The position numbers and the translations under genes were made by a program. Source: Struthidea cinerea (Eukaryota > Chordata > Aves > Passeriformes > Corcoracidae). Taken from it: DNA of 64,000 nucleotides. Numbering within the stretch: position 1 is the first letter of the stretch; every line of letters starts with the position of its first letter. Location: the NCBI GenBank assembly GCA_013397865.1, contig VZTI01004088.1, forward strand, positions 499,600-563,599, read 5' to 3'. Below the pieces are notes generated by a model, which saw only the letters and a list, made by a program, of their open reading frames with translations, did no database searches and was not told the DNA's origin. Below, one piece after another: positions 1-11,894 of this stretch.

Positions 1-1399
1 TGTTGAATGGCATAAGACAATTGGGTGCTCGGCCATCCACCCCTTGAGGGGATTGGTCAAGCTCTAAGACACTTATTCCAAAATATCAGAAGGCTAGAAC
101 CATAACAATCTTGCATAACAAACCCAGGTGCAAGATAAAGAGTTAGTTTACAAAAACCCATAGCAGTGTTTTTCATAGCTTCTGTGAGAACCACAAAGTT
201 CTCACAGAGCGCTGCAGAAAGCTGAAAGATTTCTCTACCAAAAGCTTTTCAGCATCTACAGACATTGACCTCAGATCCAAGAGACATAAGAGAAAATGAC
301 AAAATGCTATCAAATTACTTTGCTCTGACAAGAAGGTGAGGTGTTCGTGACCTTATGGTTGACAGTAGTTTAAATGACACAGCAACTGATGCTTTTATAT
401 CAAAAGCAGTCAGAAAGACAGAGGACCACCAGAGGATGGAGGACTGATGAGTTTCCAAGGCATATATTCCCTCCCCGGCCACTCCCAGACAAATTTGACA
501 ACAATTACATTTAAGGATGATTTTACAGAAAACAGATTTAGACTGCCAAAATGATCACTACAACATGAAGCACAGAAACTAAGGCCACATCCAAGGAGTA
601 CTTCATGTAGTTAACATGTATATCTAAAATTAAAAGGGACATCACAACATTCAATAGTCAGAATACTACTGAAAAGCTTTTTGAAGTATTTGTAGAGTCT
701 ACACAAAGTACTTGGGTAGATAAACTACTGGTTTCATCCAGCATGTATGTTTGTGTGACCAAGAGGGAGCATTGACTGAGGCAGAAATAAGGGAGAAAAG
801 TCGTTTTCAAATAACATCCCCTTGATTTTGCTATAATTTTGAACTGTATTCAAATTAATTTTCCTAGCATGTAAGGAAGCATAGCAAATCACATAAAATA
901 CTGTATTTAGCCTGTAATTAATACTCATTTCTAGATACTGAAGGGGAATGTCCCTCCATCTAGGACAACATGTGACGTGTCAGGCTTTGGAGGGGACTGC
1001 AGTACCCCTGGCCAGTCAGTGAGAAAAATCTTCACACAAAAAGTACAAAAGCCCTGAGAGATTTCACATAAAGGAAAATAGCAACCTGTCAGACAAAATG
1101 TAAATACAATCCTATGGCTTCTTCAGAAAGTTCAATCCAGCACATCGGCACGCATACATTAATCAGTGGTGGGATCAAAGGCTGCTTTTCAAAAGTTTAT
1201 TTTGTGGCTCATTTCTAAGGTGCTGTTCATTTTCAAAGACATTAAGAATTAATTTCTTCAGTGTAACGCACTGGGAACGCTCTAGGCTCTCGCTTTGTCA
1301 CTCGTTCCCTGAAATATGAGCAATTTGCTCTAAATTTCTCCGGGGCGTTCATTATTCTTCAACTTCCTGTCAAGTCTAAAAGAAAAAGGCTTAGATAAT
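1..1399. other. Upstream flank of SPATA7
   Basis: AT-rich sequence with only short chance frames. The one structure I see is a perfect 11-base hairpin at 181-208. No gene or repeat family recognised. Confidence 0.6.
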
Positions 1400-1528
1400 G
1401 AGGGCCCGTTCACCGACGGGGACAAAACCTTCCCGGGGCTGCAGTGCACCGCTGGAACGGGCGTTTCGGGCCCGGGGCCCTGCGGCCCCTCCGCTCCGCC
1501 AGCCCGGGAGCGCTCCCGCCGCGCTCCC

Positions 1529-1542
1529 GCCGCCATGGCAAC
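1529..1542 (+). promoter_or_regulatory. RFX X-box-like site
   Basis: GCCGCCATGGCAAC fits the X-box pattern RYYNYY-N(1-3)-RRNRAC at every position. RFX factors drive ciliary genes through such sites close to the start of transcription (established), and SPATA7 is a ciliary gene. Binding is inferred. The site contains the candidate start ATG at 1,535. Confidence 0.5.
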
Positions 1543-1550
1543 GCCGCGGC
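1535..1550 (+). CDS. SPATA7: Possible SPATA7 exon 1 start, cut by the N gap
   Basis: An ATG in a perfect Kozak setting (GCCGCCATGG) opens MATPR and runs straight into the assembly gap. Exon 2 begins with two bases that complete a codon, so exon 1 must end in phase 1. Human exon 1 is likewise a very short coding piece ending in phase 1, so a start here or within the gap fits. The same bases form an RFX X-box-like site (see separate entry), so this ATG may be promoter sequence instead, with the true start inside the gap. No donor site can be seen. Confidence 0.3.
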
Positions 1551-1917
1551 NNNNNNNNNNNNNNNNNNNNNNNNNNNNNNNNNNNNNNNNNNNNNNNNNN
1601 NNNNNNNNNNNNNNNNNNNNNNNNNNNNNNNNNNNNNNNNNNNNNNNNNNNNNNNNNNNNNNNNNNNNNNNNNNNNNNNNNNNNNNNNNNNNNNNNNNNN
1701 NNNNNNNNNNNNNNNNNNNNNNNNNNNNNNNNNNNNNNNNNNNNNNNNNNNNNNNNNNNNNNNNNNNNNNNNNNNNNNNNNNNNNNNNNNNNNNNNNNNN
1801 NNNNNNNNNNNNNNNNNNNNNNNNNNNNNNNNNNNNNNNNNNNNNNNNNNNNNNNNNNNNNNNNNNNNNNNNNNNNNNNNNNNNNNNNNNNNNNNNNNNN
1901 NNNNNNNNNNNNNNNNN
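1551..1917. other. Assembly gap of 367 Ns
   Basis: Undetermined bases inside the GC-rich island. The gap probably hides all or part of SPATA7 exon 1 and its donor site. Confidence 0.99.
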
Positions 1918-4900
1918 CGCCCGAGCCGCCGTGGCTCCTGCAGCGGCGCGCGGGGGGATCGCGCCTCGCTCCTGTCGCACGCGGCCGCCCCGAGCCGTGC
2001 CGGGCCGTCCGCCCCGCCTGGGGAGCGGGCGGGGCGGTGGGACGGCGGTGGAAAGAGTCAAGTGCCGCGGCTGTGAAGGGGGACACGTACAGCCCGTGAC
2101 AGGCTGTAATCCTCCGAGAGCGGGGGCCTGGAATTGTCCGTCCTAGAGCAGAACCGTCATCGCACGGTGCCTCCTTATTGTACTGCCACCGAGTGCTGCT
2201 GCGGGCTGCGCTTCAAGCTGCGGGCATCGGCCGCCGCGTTTGCGAGGCCGATTTCTGTGCCAGCTTTTTTTCTTAGTCAACTTTCGTTTTCTCCAAAGCT
2301 GTTATTCATGGATTATTATTATGGATTGTACCCTGTGTGTACAACATCCCATGGCGTTTGGCTGTAGATCCAAGTGTTTCGGTTTGGTGGGATTTTAATG
2401 CAAGTGTAGTTGAAAAATAAAAGACTCAAAAGTTTTAAAGGTCTCATAAAGTCATTCCTTACCCACATTTAACCATCCGTGGCCTGGTGCCCTGTTCCTG
2501 TGAATAGTCCTCGGGGCATTTGTCATTCCTGATTACAAAACGCATAAACATGCAAAAATACTTGCGTAGACTGTGGCTCTTGGAAAAATACCTAAAATAT
2601 TTTTAGATATGAACTGGATTACATGCATTATGTAAAACAATGGTAGGAATTATTCAGTGCTGCACTGTAATGTCAAGATCATATAGAGCTGCATAAGGTC
2701 AGAGCCGTTTGAGATAACGTTATGCTGTTGTGTTGCATCTCAGTGTCGTTTCCAATCTTTGGAGACAGTGACAGATGCCACTTCAGAAGACGTCTGATAT
2801 CAAAGTATAGTTTGAACATAAATTCTAATATTATGGAGGAATATGAAATTCAGAGCAAAAACTAGTATCTTGTGCACCCAATTTTTATCCTTTCTTATGT
2901 AGTGTAAAGGCAGTTCTATGACAAATACATCCTTTTTCAGACAATTCTTATGGTTGTCAAAATATTTTTATAGACAATCAGCATGCTGATTGTCTGTTGA
3001 CCATAAAATGGGAATAAATAGGATGCAGGATCTAAATTTCGTTCAGGTCATAGCAAGCTTTGTTTGACTGAGTTCTGTTTAACAAAAAAAGCTCAAAAAC
3101 AGGGAAAAATTGCTGTGTGTCTGTTAAATTGGGAAGCCATTGCTTGTCTCCATAGGAGGTTACAATGGAGGCAGACGTGTGACTGAACAGCCCAGTGTGT
3201 GAGTTCTCAGGCACGCAGGAAGGATCCTACAGCGAGCAAGGATTAGCACAGGCAGAGAGAGACTAACACACTGAGCTGAGCTGGAAATCTCTGTGCCTGA
3301 GCAAACTTGGCAGAACAGCCATTGGGTTGCTTGCAGTTCATGAAAGGGGGAGAGCACATCGTATTTATGGTTTCTCAAAAGAGTTGTATCTAAAATGTTG
3401 ATACAGACGAGGTGGGATACCCTATTCCATGTCCTGGTTGCATGCCATGCAGAGTTTCTTGTTCAGACTTAGCCTCATCGTAAAGAAAGAACCAAAATTT
3501 TATACTTGTTTTGTATCAGGCCTTGTTTTTTCTAGTGAGAATAGTAAGCAAATACAATTTTTTTTTTAATGGAGTATATAGGATTTGCATGTAGGTCTTG
3601 TAAAAGTTCAAATAAGGCTGAGATTTTTTTACCCCCACTCAAAATGTTGAAGAATTAATCCGTTATGTTTTTCCCTAATTCCAGATATAAATCTCAAAGT
3701 TATTTACTGTAGTAATTTCAGGAGTCAGTTAATATACTCACAGATTTATAGTATGACCTCAAATAATCTGAATACTGTAATTTTAAACCAGTTTTGCTGT
3801 TTAAATCCAGTCTTCTGCATTGGGCTGTTTAATTCCCACAGCCAGTGGGAACATGTACCTGAACAGCAATACCTAACAGCACCCTGCCCTTACTGTTAAT
3901 CAGTGACACACATTTGTGCCGCTTTTATCTTACAGCAATGGGGAATTCATCATTACTGCTGCATGGAGGCTGCTGTTAGGTTTAGGCAGTTTGCAGAGGC
4001 TTCCAAGATTTTAAAACAAAATTAAAATGCTTCACATGTTTGCAGACAACATCATCTTATTTAGATTTTTCCTGCATTGTAGGAAGTCCTTGCATTAATC
4101 TGACTAGAGCTGAAAGGGTGTTAACACAGAGACTTGTGAACTACTGGGGTTTTTTTGTATTCATTCTTTTGCCACTTGAACAAACAGCTTATTAAACTTA
4201 CTAAATTATTGGTTTGGTAGCACCAGTTCCATTTTCAGAAGGTGAAGTTTTCTTTGACCAACAAGAAAGATGAAAAATAATCTAGTTATATCTTCAAAGA
4301 AGGAAGGGCGTTTAGAAGTTTTATTTGAAATGTAATAATTTTAACTGAAATTGAGAAATGTTAATCACTGTTGTTAACTTTTTACCAAATTAAAACCTTC
4401 ACTCAGTAAATCTCTTAAAACCTATCCTTAATTTAACCATTAGTCAAATAGTCTATTAAGAGAGTTTTAGTCTCTTAATGCGCTTAAAATCCTGTCTCCA
4501 TTAAGCAAATAACTTAAATTTGTGTAATGACTTAAATGCCTAACTGGTCCCATTTTATGGAAGATTTCTTGCCTGCTTCAGGAGAAATACCTGTTAAAGT
4601 AAACAGTGTTCAAACCATTAACCCTAGTAGCTTCTTTGCTCCAGATTATATCCTGCAGCTTTCTCTGAACTCTGAAGCACAGTGGATCAAGGTTTCTCTG
4701 CTCTCCATTCTGGGTGGGGCTGGCTGTGCATTAGAGTTTTGATAATATCTTTCCAGGTAGAAATAGGAGCAGGTGGATGAGGGAGGGGGCATCCTTGTAG
4801 GTGAAGATTATACTAGCTAAAGTGAGGTTTTTCCATATATGTAGAAGAATCTACATAAAGTGTGTCTATACATTTAGGTATAAATATGTTTTATCTTTTG

Positions 4901-5258
4901 GCCAGTTTGACAGTAGATATTGAAACACTTTCAAACTTCATGTTCGTGGGATGACGTAATGTAGAGTTTCATGTAGCAGTAGAAGCCAGCACATGTATTT
5001 GTTGTGTAGGGTGTGCTCGTGAGCCAGTGTTCTACCACCCTTAATAACAGCACCATTTCCACAGGGGAGTTGGTACAGCACATGGCACCTTTTAAGACAG
5101 AAGTTTCCAAACTGTGTAATGAAAATTGATTGTTGTTTGCGTATCACTGTGTAGCAGCATACAGTCACTTCTAGAACACCATCCCTCACAGATCCTTCTA
5201 GAAAAGCAGAAACTGCTGGTGCCACTGCTAATTCTAGAGGTGCTGCCCAAGCCAGTGA

Positions 5259-5588
5259 TCATAGAATTGTTAAGGTTGGAAAATACCTTTGAGTTCATCA
5301 AGTCCGACCATCAACCTAGCACCACCACCATGTTCACCATTAAAGTGTGTCCTCTGGTGCCATATCCACACATTATTTGAATACTACCAGGGATGGTGAC
5401 TCCCCAGCTTCTTCAGACAATCAGTTCCAGTGCTTTACTACCTTTTCCATGAAAAAAAATCCAAATATGTAGTCTAAACCTCCCCTGGCACAACTTGAGG
5501 CTATTTCCTCTCATCCTATCACTTGTTACCTGAGAGAAGAGTCTGACACCCACCTAATTACGGCTTCCTTTCAGGTATTGTAGCAAAC
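5259..5588 (-). mobile_element. CR1 LINE 3' fragment
   Basis: The + strand reads as the reverse complement of a CR1 3' end. It begins TCATAGAATTGTTAAGGTTGG, passes CCAGGGATGGTGACTCCCCA, CAGTTCCAGTGCTTTACTACC and CTCTCATCCTATCACTTGTTACC, and fades near 5,588. These are diverged versions of the common avian CR1 tail. Old, 5'-truncated copy without coding capacity. Confidence 0.88.
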
Positions 5589-8500
5589 TGACATAAATTC
5601 ATTTGCTTCTGCCTGCAGTTCATATCACAAAATGTGCTGCTGATATGCACAGCTCTTTGTTTCTGCTTTTGGAGAATGAATAGAGCAATAACTTGCATCC
5701 AAAACTTCCCTTGCTGAAGCTTGTAGCTAGAAAAATTTTAACAAATATGTTTCAAGAAGTATTTCATCAAATATGACTCAAGGCTACCATTCTATTTCAT
5801 TAGATTTCTTAAATTTTTCACAGGAGGGTTTGACTCTTGAAACTGAAATACAATTTTGGTTGCATGGTTTTAATTTATACAGAATACTGTAAGATTATTA
5901 ATTCTAAATGTCTGAGAGACCTAACTCTTTGGCATTGAGAGTATGTGTAAGGAAGAGCTTTTGTATAATCCAGCATAGTAAGTATATAAATAGCACGCAT
6001 CTAACTAATGGCTTAGAAGCTTATGTATAGTTCATGTCAGGGAGTGTATCCTTTTCATCATATTTTGCCTCTGACACAAATGACCCCATGCAAAATTCAG
6101 ATGGAACATACGGGACTTTATTTCAAAATTAGGGTAGTGTGATGTCTTGGGGCTCTATTCATTAAGGTTTGCTTCAGAAAATTTAGATAATAATGACTAT
6201 TCTTTCTGCTGGTGGATTCTGCTGTTTATTAACAAATCTTAAATGTGATTCTTTTAAAGCTGGCTTCACATGTAAGACTTTATACTCCCAGAACTTATAG
6301 GAGTTTTGTTACCAGTGAAACCAGAAAGGGGTCCAAGAGGCTTCTGTTTCACTTGCATGAACAGGAAAGAAAATACAGGTGTGATGGTGACGTGCTTGTT
6401 TTGCCTCACTGTAACTTTCAAATAAAATGGAATGCTATCTGCATTCAGTAAGTGGCTAAATCTAAAGCCATGTTTGAAGGTCTCTCGTGATTGCATAGGT
6501 GCTGGAGAAAAGTAGTGGACACTTGCTGTGTTTTAACCTGTTCTTCTCAAGAAGGAGTCTGCTCTCTGCTGGCCTTTTCTTCTATCCAGTTCTTCATCTA
6601 TTTGCCAACTTTACCCATCTGTGAGTAAGAACTAGTATTACCTAGTGGCTAGGTAGGAGAAAACCCAACAAATTAATACACATTTTTTAGAGAAATTCAT
6701 TCTGTTCTGTGTTCATTCCCAGATACGTAAGTAGAGGTTAAGAACTAGGCAGCCAAGGATAAGCAACCAGAGAAGCTTAAAGTAGATGACCAATTGTAGT
6801 TCTCTCGCACCTCATCAGCCACAGCTGAGCAAGTAGGGGGTGTTTGAGGGGAGGAATGACCACAGGTAAGGAAAAGGCAGCAAATTTGGGACACTGAAAG
6901 GAGTTTAGGGGCATGGTACAAAGATGTATACTACATGAGTAGGAAATCAGTCCTCGTTAGTAGTACTACTAATAGAATATGCTTTTTTTTTTTAAAGTAT
7001 ATCATGCTAAGGGAAAATAGTTAAAAGTAGAAAAATTAGTTTCTTATTTAAATAAATTAAGTTTAAATCCAATATGGATTTTCTTAACCAGGTTAATCTT
7101 TTAATGTACTCTGAGATATCAGTCATTATTCTGTATGTTTCTGTGCTGTATTCGTATATACAACAATTTCTGTAGCATAAAGAATTCATAGATACTTTGG
7201 TTTAAAAATTCTCATATTACCAAAAGGAGAGGAACATGTATTTTGGGTCATAATGTAATTCCTTTAAGTGTGGTCTTGTCAGACGTATTAGATTAGATGC
7301 TTAAAGGAGTTTCCATCACTGCTCAAAGCCATTTGGGATTTCACAGAGATTATTTAAACCACTTTTGTTCTTTCCTCAGCATGTGTACAGCATTAGTGCT
7401 GTAGTGTACTGTTAGTTGTGTAGAGTTAGAAGAGTGAATTCATAGCAGGAAGCCCACTGAAAAGATCATAAAACTGATTGATAGAATAAGGGTAGTAGTG
7501 ATAGACATCCTTGACTTGTATGAAATTCACAGCACAAACCTTCTGCATGTTGTTGCCTGAATTATCCACTTGGACAAAGATGTCCCTTTAACTATTTCTG
7601 GTTTAGAGCATTGTATTAGGGAAGGAAAACAGAAGAAGGCTTGGCAGTGAAGGAAGCAAGAATACCAAACCTTTATAATCACTGTATTGGCTAGAGTGTT
7701 TGCAAAGCCTTTGTCAGCTTGGGTCCTTATCAGGCTCAGAGGGGTCAAATCCCCAAATCCCATGCAAATGACGTAGTTCTGGTCTGTTAGAGACAGAGGT
7801 GTTTTCTGCATTGCCGGCTGAGAGGAGGCCACTATAGAGCTAGGAATGCAAGAGTCCTGGAGCCACAAAAAATCCAAGCCACTGCACAAAAGGGTTAATG
7901 TCTTGACAGAATGATGAGCATATTTCTCTGGAACAGCTGGGGAGACCTGAGGTCTAAATCCGTCTGGGGCTGAGGGTTGTTTGAACCCAGGCTAAGGTCT
8001 GGGAGCTGCCCTTTGGAAATTACAGTGTTCACATGTCTCTACACAGTTAAGTGAAGGTTTTATGTCTTGTAGTTCTAGATTTAGATGCCTATATCCAATA
8101 TCCCACCTAAGGTCTCTGTGTTTTTTATGGATTATCTTCTCAGTAGCAAGACTTGGTGGGTAAGGGTAGCGTGATAGTTGTATTTATTTATTTAAGTTTT
8201 CTTTGCTGTGACCGAAGTACATGCTTGTTATAAAAACAGTAAGTCTAATACTTGTGTTTAAAATCTTTTCTGGGAGAACATAGTAATGAAAGATTGGGCT
8301 TCTTTCCAGTACATATTCATGTTCCAAATCTGAAATGGCTTTGTAGAAAAATCATTTCCATAAATTCTGCATATCCACTAACAACCAGGAAACAAAGTAA
8401 GCCACCAATTTCTTATTATTTTAATACTGTAAAATTAGAAATTAACATAGGATGCATTTTAAATTAAAAATATAATTTAAACAAAATATTTTAAAATTCT

Positions 8501-8743
8501 CTTTGGAATAATGTAGCTATTACTGATGTTAGATACCAGCTGGAAAAAATTTTAGAGAAAGCTTTTTTTATTTTTTGTCTTCATTGTTGCTTAATGTCAC
8601 AGAAGGAACTAAAGATCAAATAAATTTTTAGAAGTATTTAATTTTTTTGCTCTCTGTACTTTACGAGAACACTTAGTGTGAGAATCTTGATTTTATATTC
8701 AGTGTGGATAGTCCACTTACATCTATAAGGAAATTTATGTTTA

Positions 8744-8803
8744 GATCATATATCATTTGATCATATATCATTTGATATATGATATTTGATATCATATATC
8801 AAA
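8744..8803. repeat. AT-rich tandem repeat fused to a perfect hairpin
   Basis: GATCATATATCATTT occurs twice in tandem (8744-8758, 8759-8773). It is followed by a 15-base perfect inverted repeat, arms 8771-8785 and 8789-8803, with a three-base loop. All of it lies in SPATA7 intron 1. Confidence 0.9.
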
Positions 8804-11800
8804 GATACTTTCATAGTTATCCTCCCATTGTTTGGTTTATATTTGATTAACTGTAAATTACTGAAAATCCCACCATCTCCTTTAAAATTCTCTTCACATA
8901 TCTAAGCCTTCAGTTTGTTTGTGCTGTTGTGCAAATAACTTTGAAAACACAGCCTGAATCCAAATAAGTACCCATTCAAGTCAAAGACAACCTGAAATTA
9001 CAGTTGTGAAACATTTGACCATTAACACTTTCTACCTTACTTCAGTAAGGTAGAAATAACCTGCACATATCAAATCCTCCAGTTTCTTCTCTGACATTAG
9101 CAACATGCTTCTTTATTATAAATATTTGGCATTTTTTATAAAGCAGTTTGAGACTGAAGATATGGGGAGGGTATTGTAAGTTGACCTCAGTGTAGAAGAG
9201 GTATATTTGAAGTAACATGTATGTGAAACAACCTGTAATTGCTTATTATTTGTTGCCTTCTCTGTTTCAATAGTGCTAAGCATTATTTTAGCCAAATTAG
9301 CTTCTTTGAAATTTTCTGCGTGTTTTGTGGAAACATCTGGTTCACAGAGAGAGCCTCAAATACGCTCAGTGATGAAAAGGTTACCGAAACATTTGAGTCA
9401 CATTTTTTAGCCTGAGATTGAGAGTGTAGGAGCAAGCACCATGGGATACCACGGAAGGACCATAGGAAAAGTTTTCATCACAAGTTCTCCTTTATCTCTT
9501 CATCACAAGACTTGTGTTTAATTGAAATGTAAGAAAATGTAGTTTGCCAGGATAGAGTGCACTTAGAATCCAACCAGATACTACAGAAAATCTGTTCAGC
9601 ATGAACTTGTACCCGGCAAGGAAAGGCTCTAAACAGCAAGAAAATGTTATTTGTTAATGACATGAAAGTTTTCAACGAGCCCAGATGCTAGTGGGGCTGT
9701 AACACTGGCATTTCAAGGGTATCCTAAAATCTGATCAGTCTATTCTACTACAACACGTTTGTATGTGTTATCCTGCATTTAGTAGGGGTGGGGTTGCAAA
9801 TCCCTCTGGATTGGGGACTTGAAAATTTTCCTTGGTAGCGCAGAAGTTAGAACATGCAGGAGGAACTGGGATTTGGGAACCTAGTGTGGGGAACATAAGT
9901 GCCTGAACAAAGGCCATGGCATCTTGACAAATGGTGGTGTGTTTGTGGTGCCTTTGGAACTTTGGTAAATTGGGGATTTCTGTGTGGATTTGGAGTGATT
10001 TCTGTGCTGTCTACATGTCCATAGTCAAAATAGAGGGCAAAGAAATATTTTTAAGTTGTCCCTTCTGGTGCTTTCTGACAGCTTTTCTTGCCTGTGAAAT
10101 ACTTATTTTTTCCTCCCTTCTCTTTTCCCGCAAACCGTATACAAATTAATTGTAAAGGACAAAACCAGCAGACAGTAGTTTTTCCGGTAGAGTTTCCACT
10201 GTGCCATCTGCTGGTGATGCAAAGCAAGTGAACATTTCAAAGTCTGCTATTCCTGCAGTGCTGAACAGTTGTGTCTCCAGCTGAAGACAGTAAAAGCAAC
10301 AGTTTTCTAAGTGTCCCTGATGGTGTTTAACTCGGGACAAAGTCATTTAGCTTAGTTGAAGAGAATCAGTTGTAGTTAGAACAATGACTCTGTTTTTTTT
10401 AAGGTGATCATGCTTAGCTTTCTAGGATTCTGTCACGTAAGGGTGAGTTGGAGGTGGCATTGTAAGCATTTACCTAGAAATACCAGAGGTGCTTCCCTCT
10501 GGATTTATAGCCTAGCTCTGAAGCACAGAAAACAGTGGAATATTTAGATTATTAGAGCAACTATGACTGAAACACTTCTGATTCTCAGATGTCTGCTGTA
10601 ATCTAGATTGCAGGTATATGCATGAGGAGTTTTATCATTAGGAGAAAATTCTATCACCTGAATTTTATAATCTAACATTCAGGTCCTCCCGAAGATTTGC
10701 ATTCTTCCAACACGTGAATATTGTAAATTCAGGAAGCCACAGGTTTCAGGGTGGATCCAGCTAGACTGTGAATACCACTTGTACGTAATAGTGTATGGTA
10801 GAGAAATATAATACTTCAACAGGAAAGAAAGCCTTTATTGGCAAAGGTTTGCAGTCATTGTGGAAACATTCTGAATCTAACAGATCTATTAAATTCTTGG
10901 TGTATGTGTGGAATTTTAGTATTTTAAAAATAATTTGTCATTTTGTCCCTATGCATGTTTAAATCACAAATAGAGATAAGGAAGGATTGTACTGTGAGGG
11001 GAATGAGCCATTTGAAATTGATACAGATAAGCAGGAATGTTGTCCTTTGGCTTTAAAGATAACAGTATAAAGTTAAAACAGTTGCAGAATAGTGTTGAAA
11101 AAATCTGTAGTTTCCTTCTTTTTTTGCCTTGTCCCTGTTCAACTGCTGGTCTGGCAACTTCACAGCAAAAGAAGTGGGAGTACTGTTATTGCAAACACTG
11201 CCTCTAATACTGTAAATCCACAGAAGCCTGTACTGTATAAAGGCTGGCTTTTCAAAGTATGAAAGTAATTCAAGATTGCCCTGGTATTTATGCTTTGTAA
11301 GAAAAGAGATTGAATCTATTGATCCAGATTTAGTGTCATTTCACAGCAGGATAATGATTTTAATTTTCTTTTTTTCGTAAGATACTTTTTATGGCTTCCT
11401 ATAGTAGTCCTAGCTATTCAAAATTTAGTACAGTATGGCTTTTTTATAAGGTCTTTGGAGAAATTATGTTAAAACACTGTTAAATGACTGATTTGTTTTG
11501 CTGCAATCTCTACTAATTAATATTTAAGACACCACATTAACCATCTTGTGCAACGTGCGGTGCGTGTTCTGATGGTCTGTTCTGCTGTTTAACTCCCTGA
11601 ACCACTGAGAGCACTCTCATTGTATCTTGGTGTTTAGATTGTTATTTAACTACACATGTAATTCAGTGATAATAGAATAATTGAATGAGATTTTGAAAAA
11701 GGTCCACTAGAACCATTCGTGAATTCTTTGGAGAAAGACTTTATCTTGTCTGTAAAAATATGTGTGGGTATTTTTTTTCTAACTTTCGGTTTTTGTTTGA

Positions 11801-11813
11801 TGTTTTGTTAAAG

Positions 11814-11894
11814 CGAGTGGATACTCAGCTGTTGTCCTTCCCAGATGTGGTCCAGCAAGTCCGTTTAAAGGGCACTTAAGTACTAAGAGTAATG
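11814..11894 (+). CDS. SPATA7: SPATA7 exon 2
   Basis: 81 bases, entered in phase 1 and left in phase 1. It follows a T-rich tract ending TTAAAG and is followed by GTAAGT. It translates to SGYSAVVLPRCGPASPF then KGHLSTKSN, matching the human N terminus (LPRYGPP, FKGHLSTKSN). The other two frames contain stops. Confidence 0.9.

Larger units (their letters stand above)
1400..2250. promoter_or_regulatory. SPATA7: CpG island promoter of SPATA7
   Basis: GC and CpG density rises abruptly near 1.4 kb and falls near 2.25 kb, in contrast to the AT-rich DNA around it. The island carries GC-box-like runs such as GGGCGGGGCGG near 2,030. It lies upstream of SPATA7 exon 2, where the missing first exon must be. 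The middle is lost in an N gap. No TATA box is seen. Confidence 0.8.
1918..11813 (+). other. SPATA7: SPATA7 intron 1 (most of it)
   Basis: From the CpG island to exon 2. It holds a CR1 fragment at about 5.26-5.59 kb, a perfect 24-base palindrome at 2,972-2,995, a tandem repeat plus hairpin at 8,744-8,803 and a hairpin at 9,029-9,056. Open frames here are short and show no family resemblance. Confidence 0.75.

Noticed and set aside
1330..2146. Several 200-240 codon open frames across the N gap on both strands
   Set aside because: They are open only because Ns cannot form stop codons; the flanks are CpG-island sequence with no protein resemblance.
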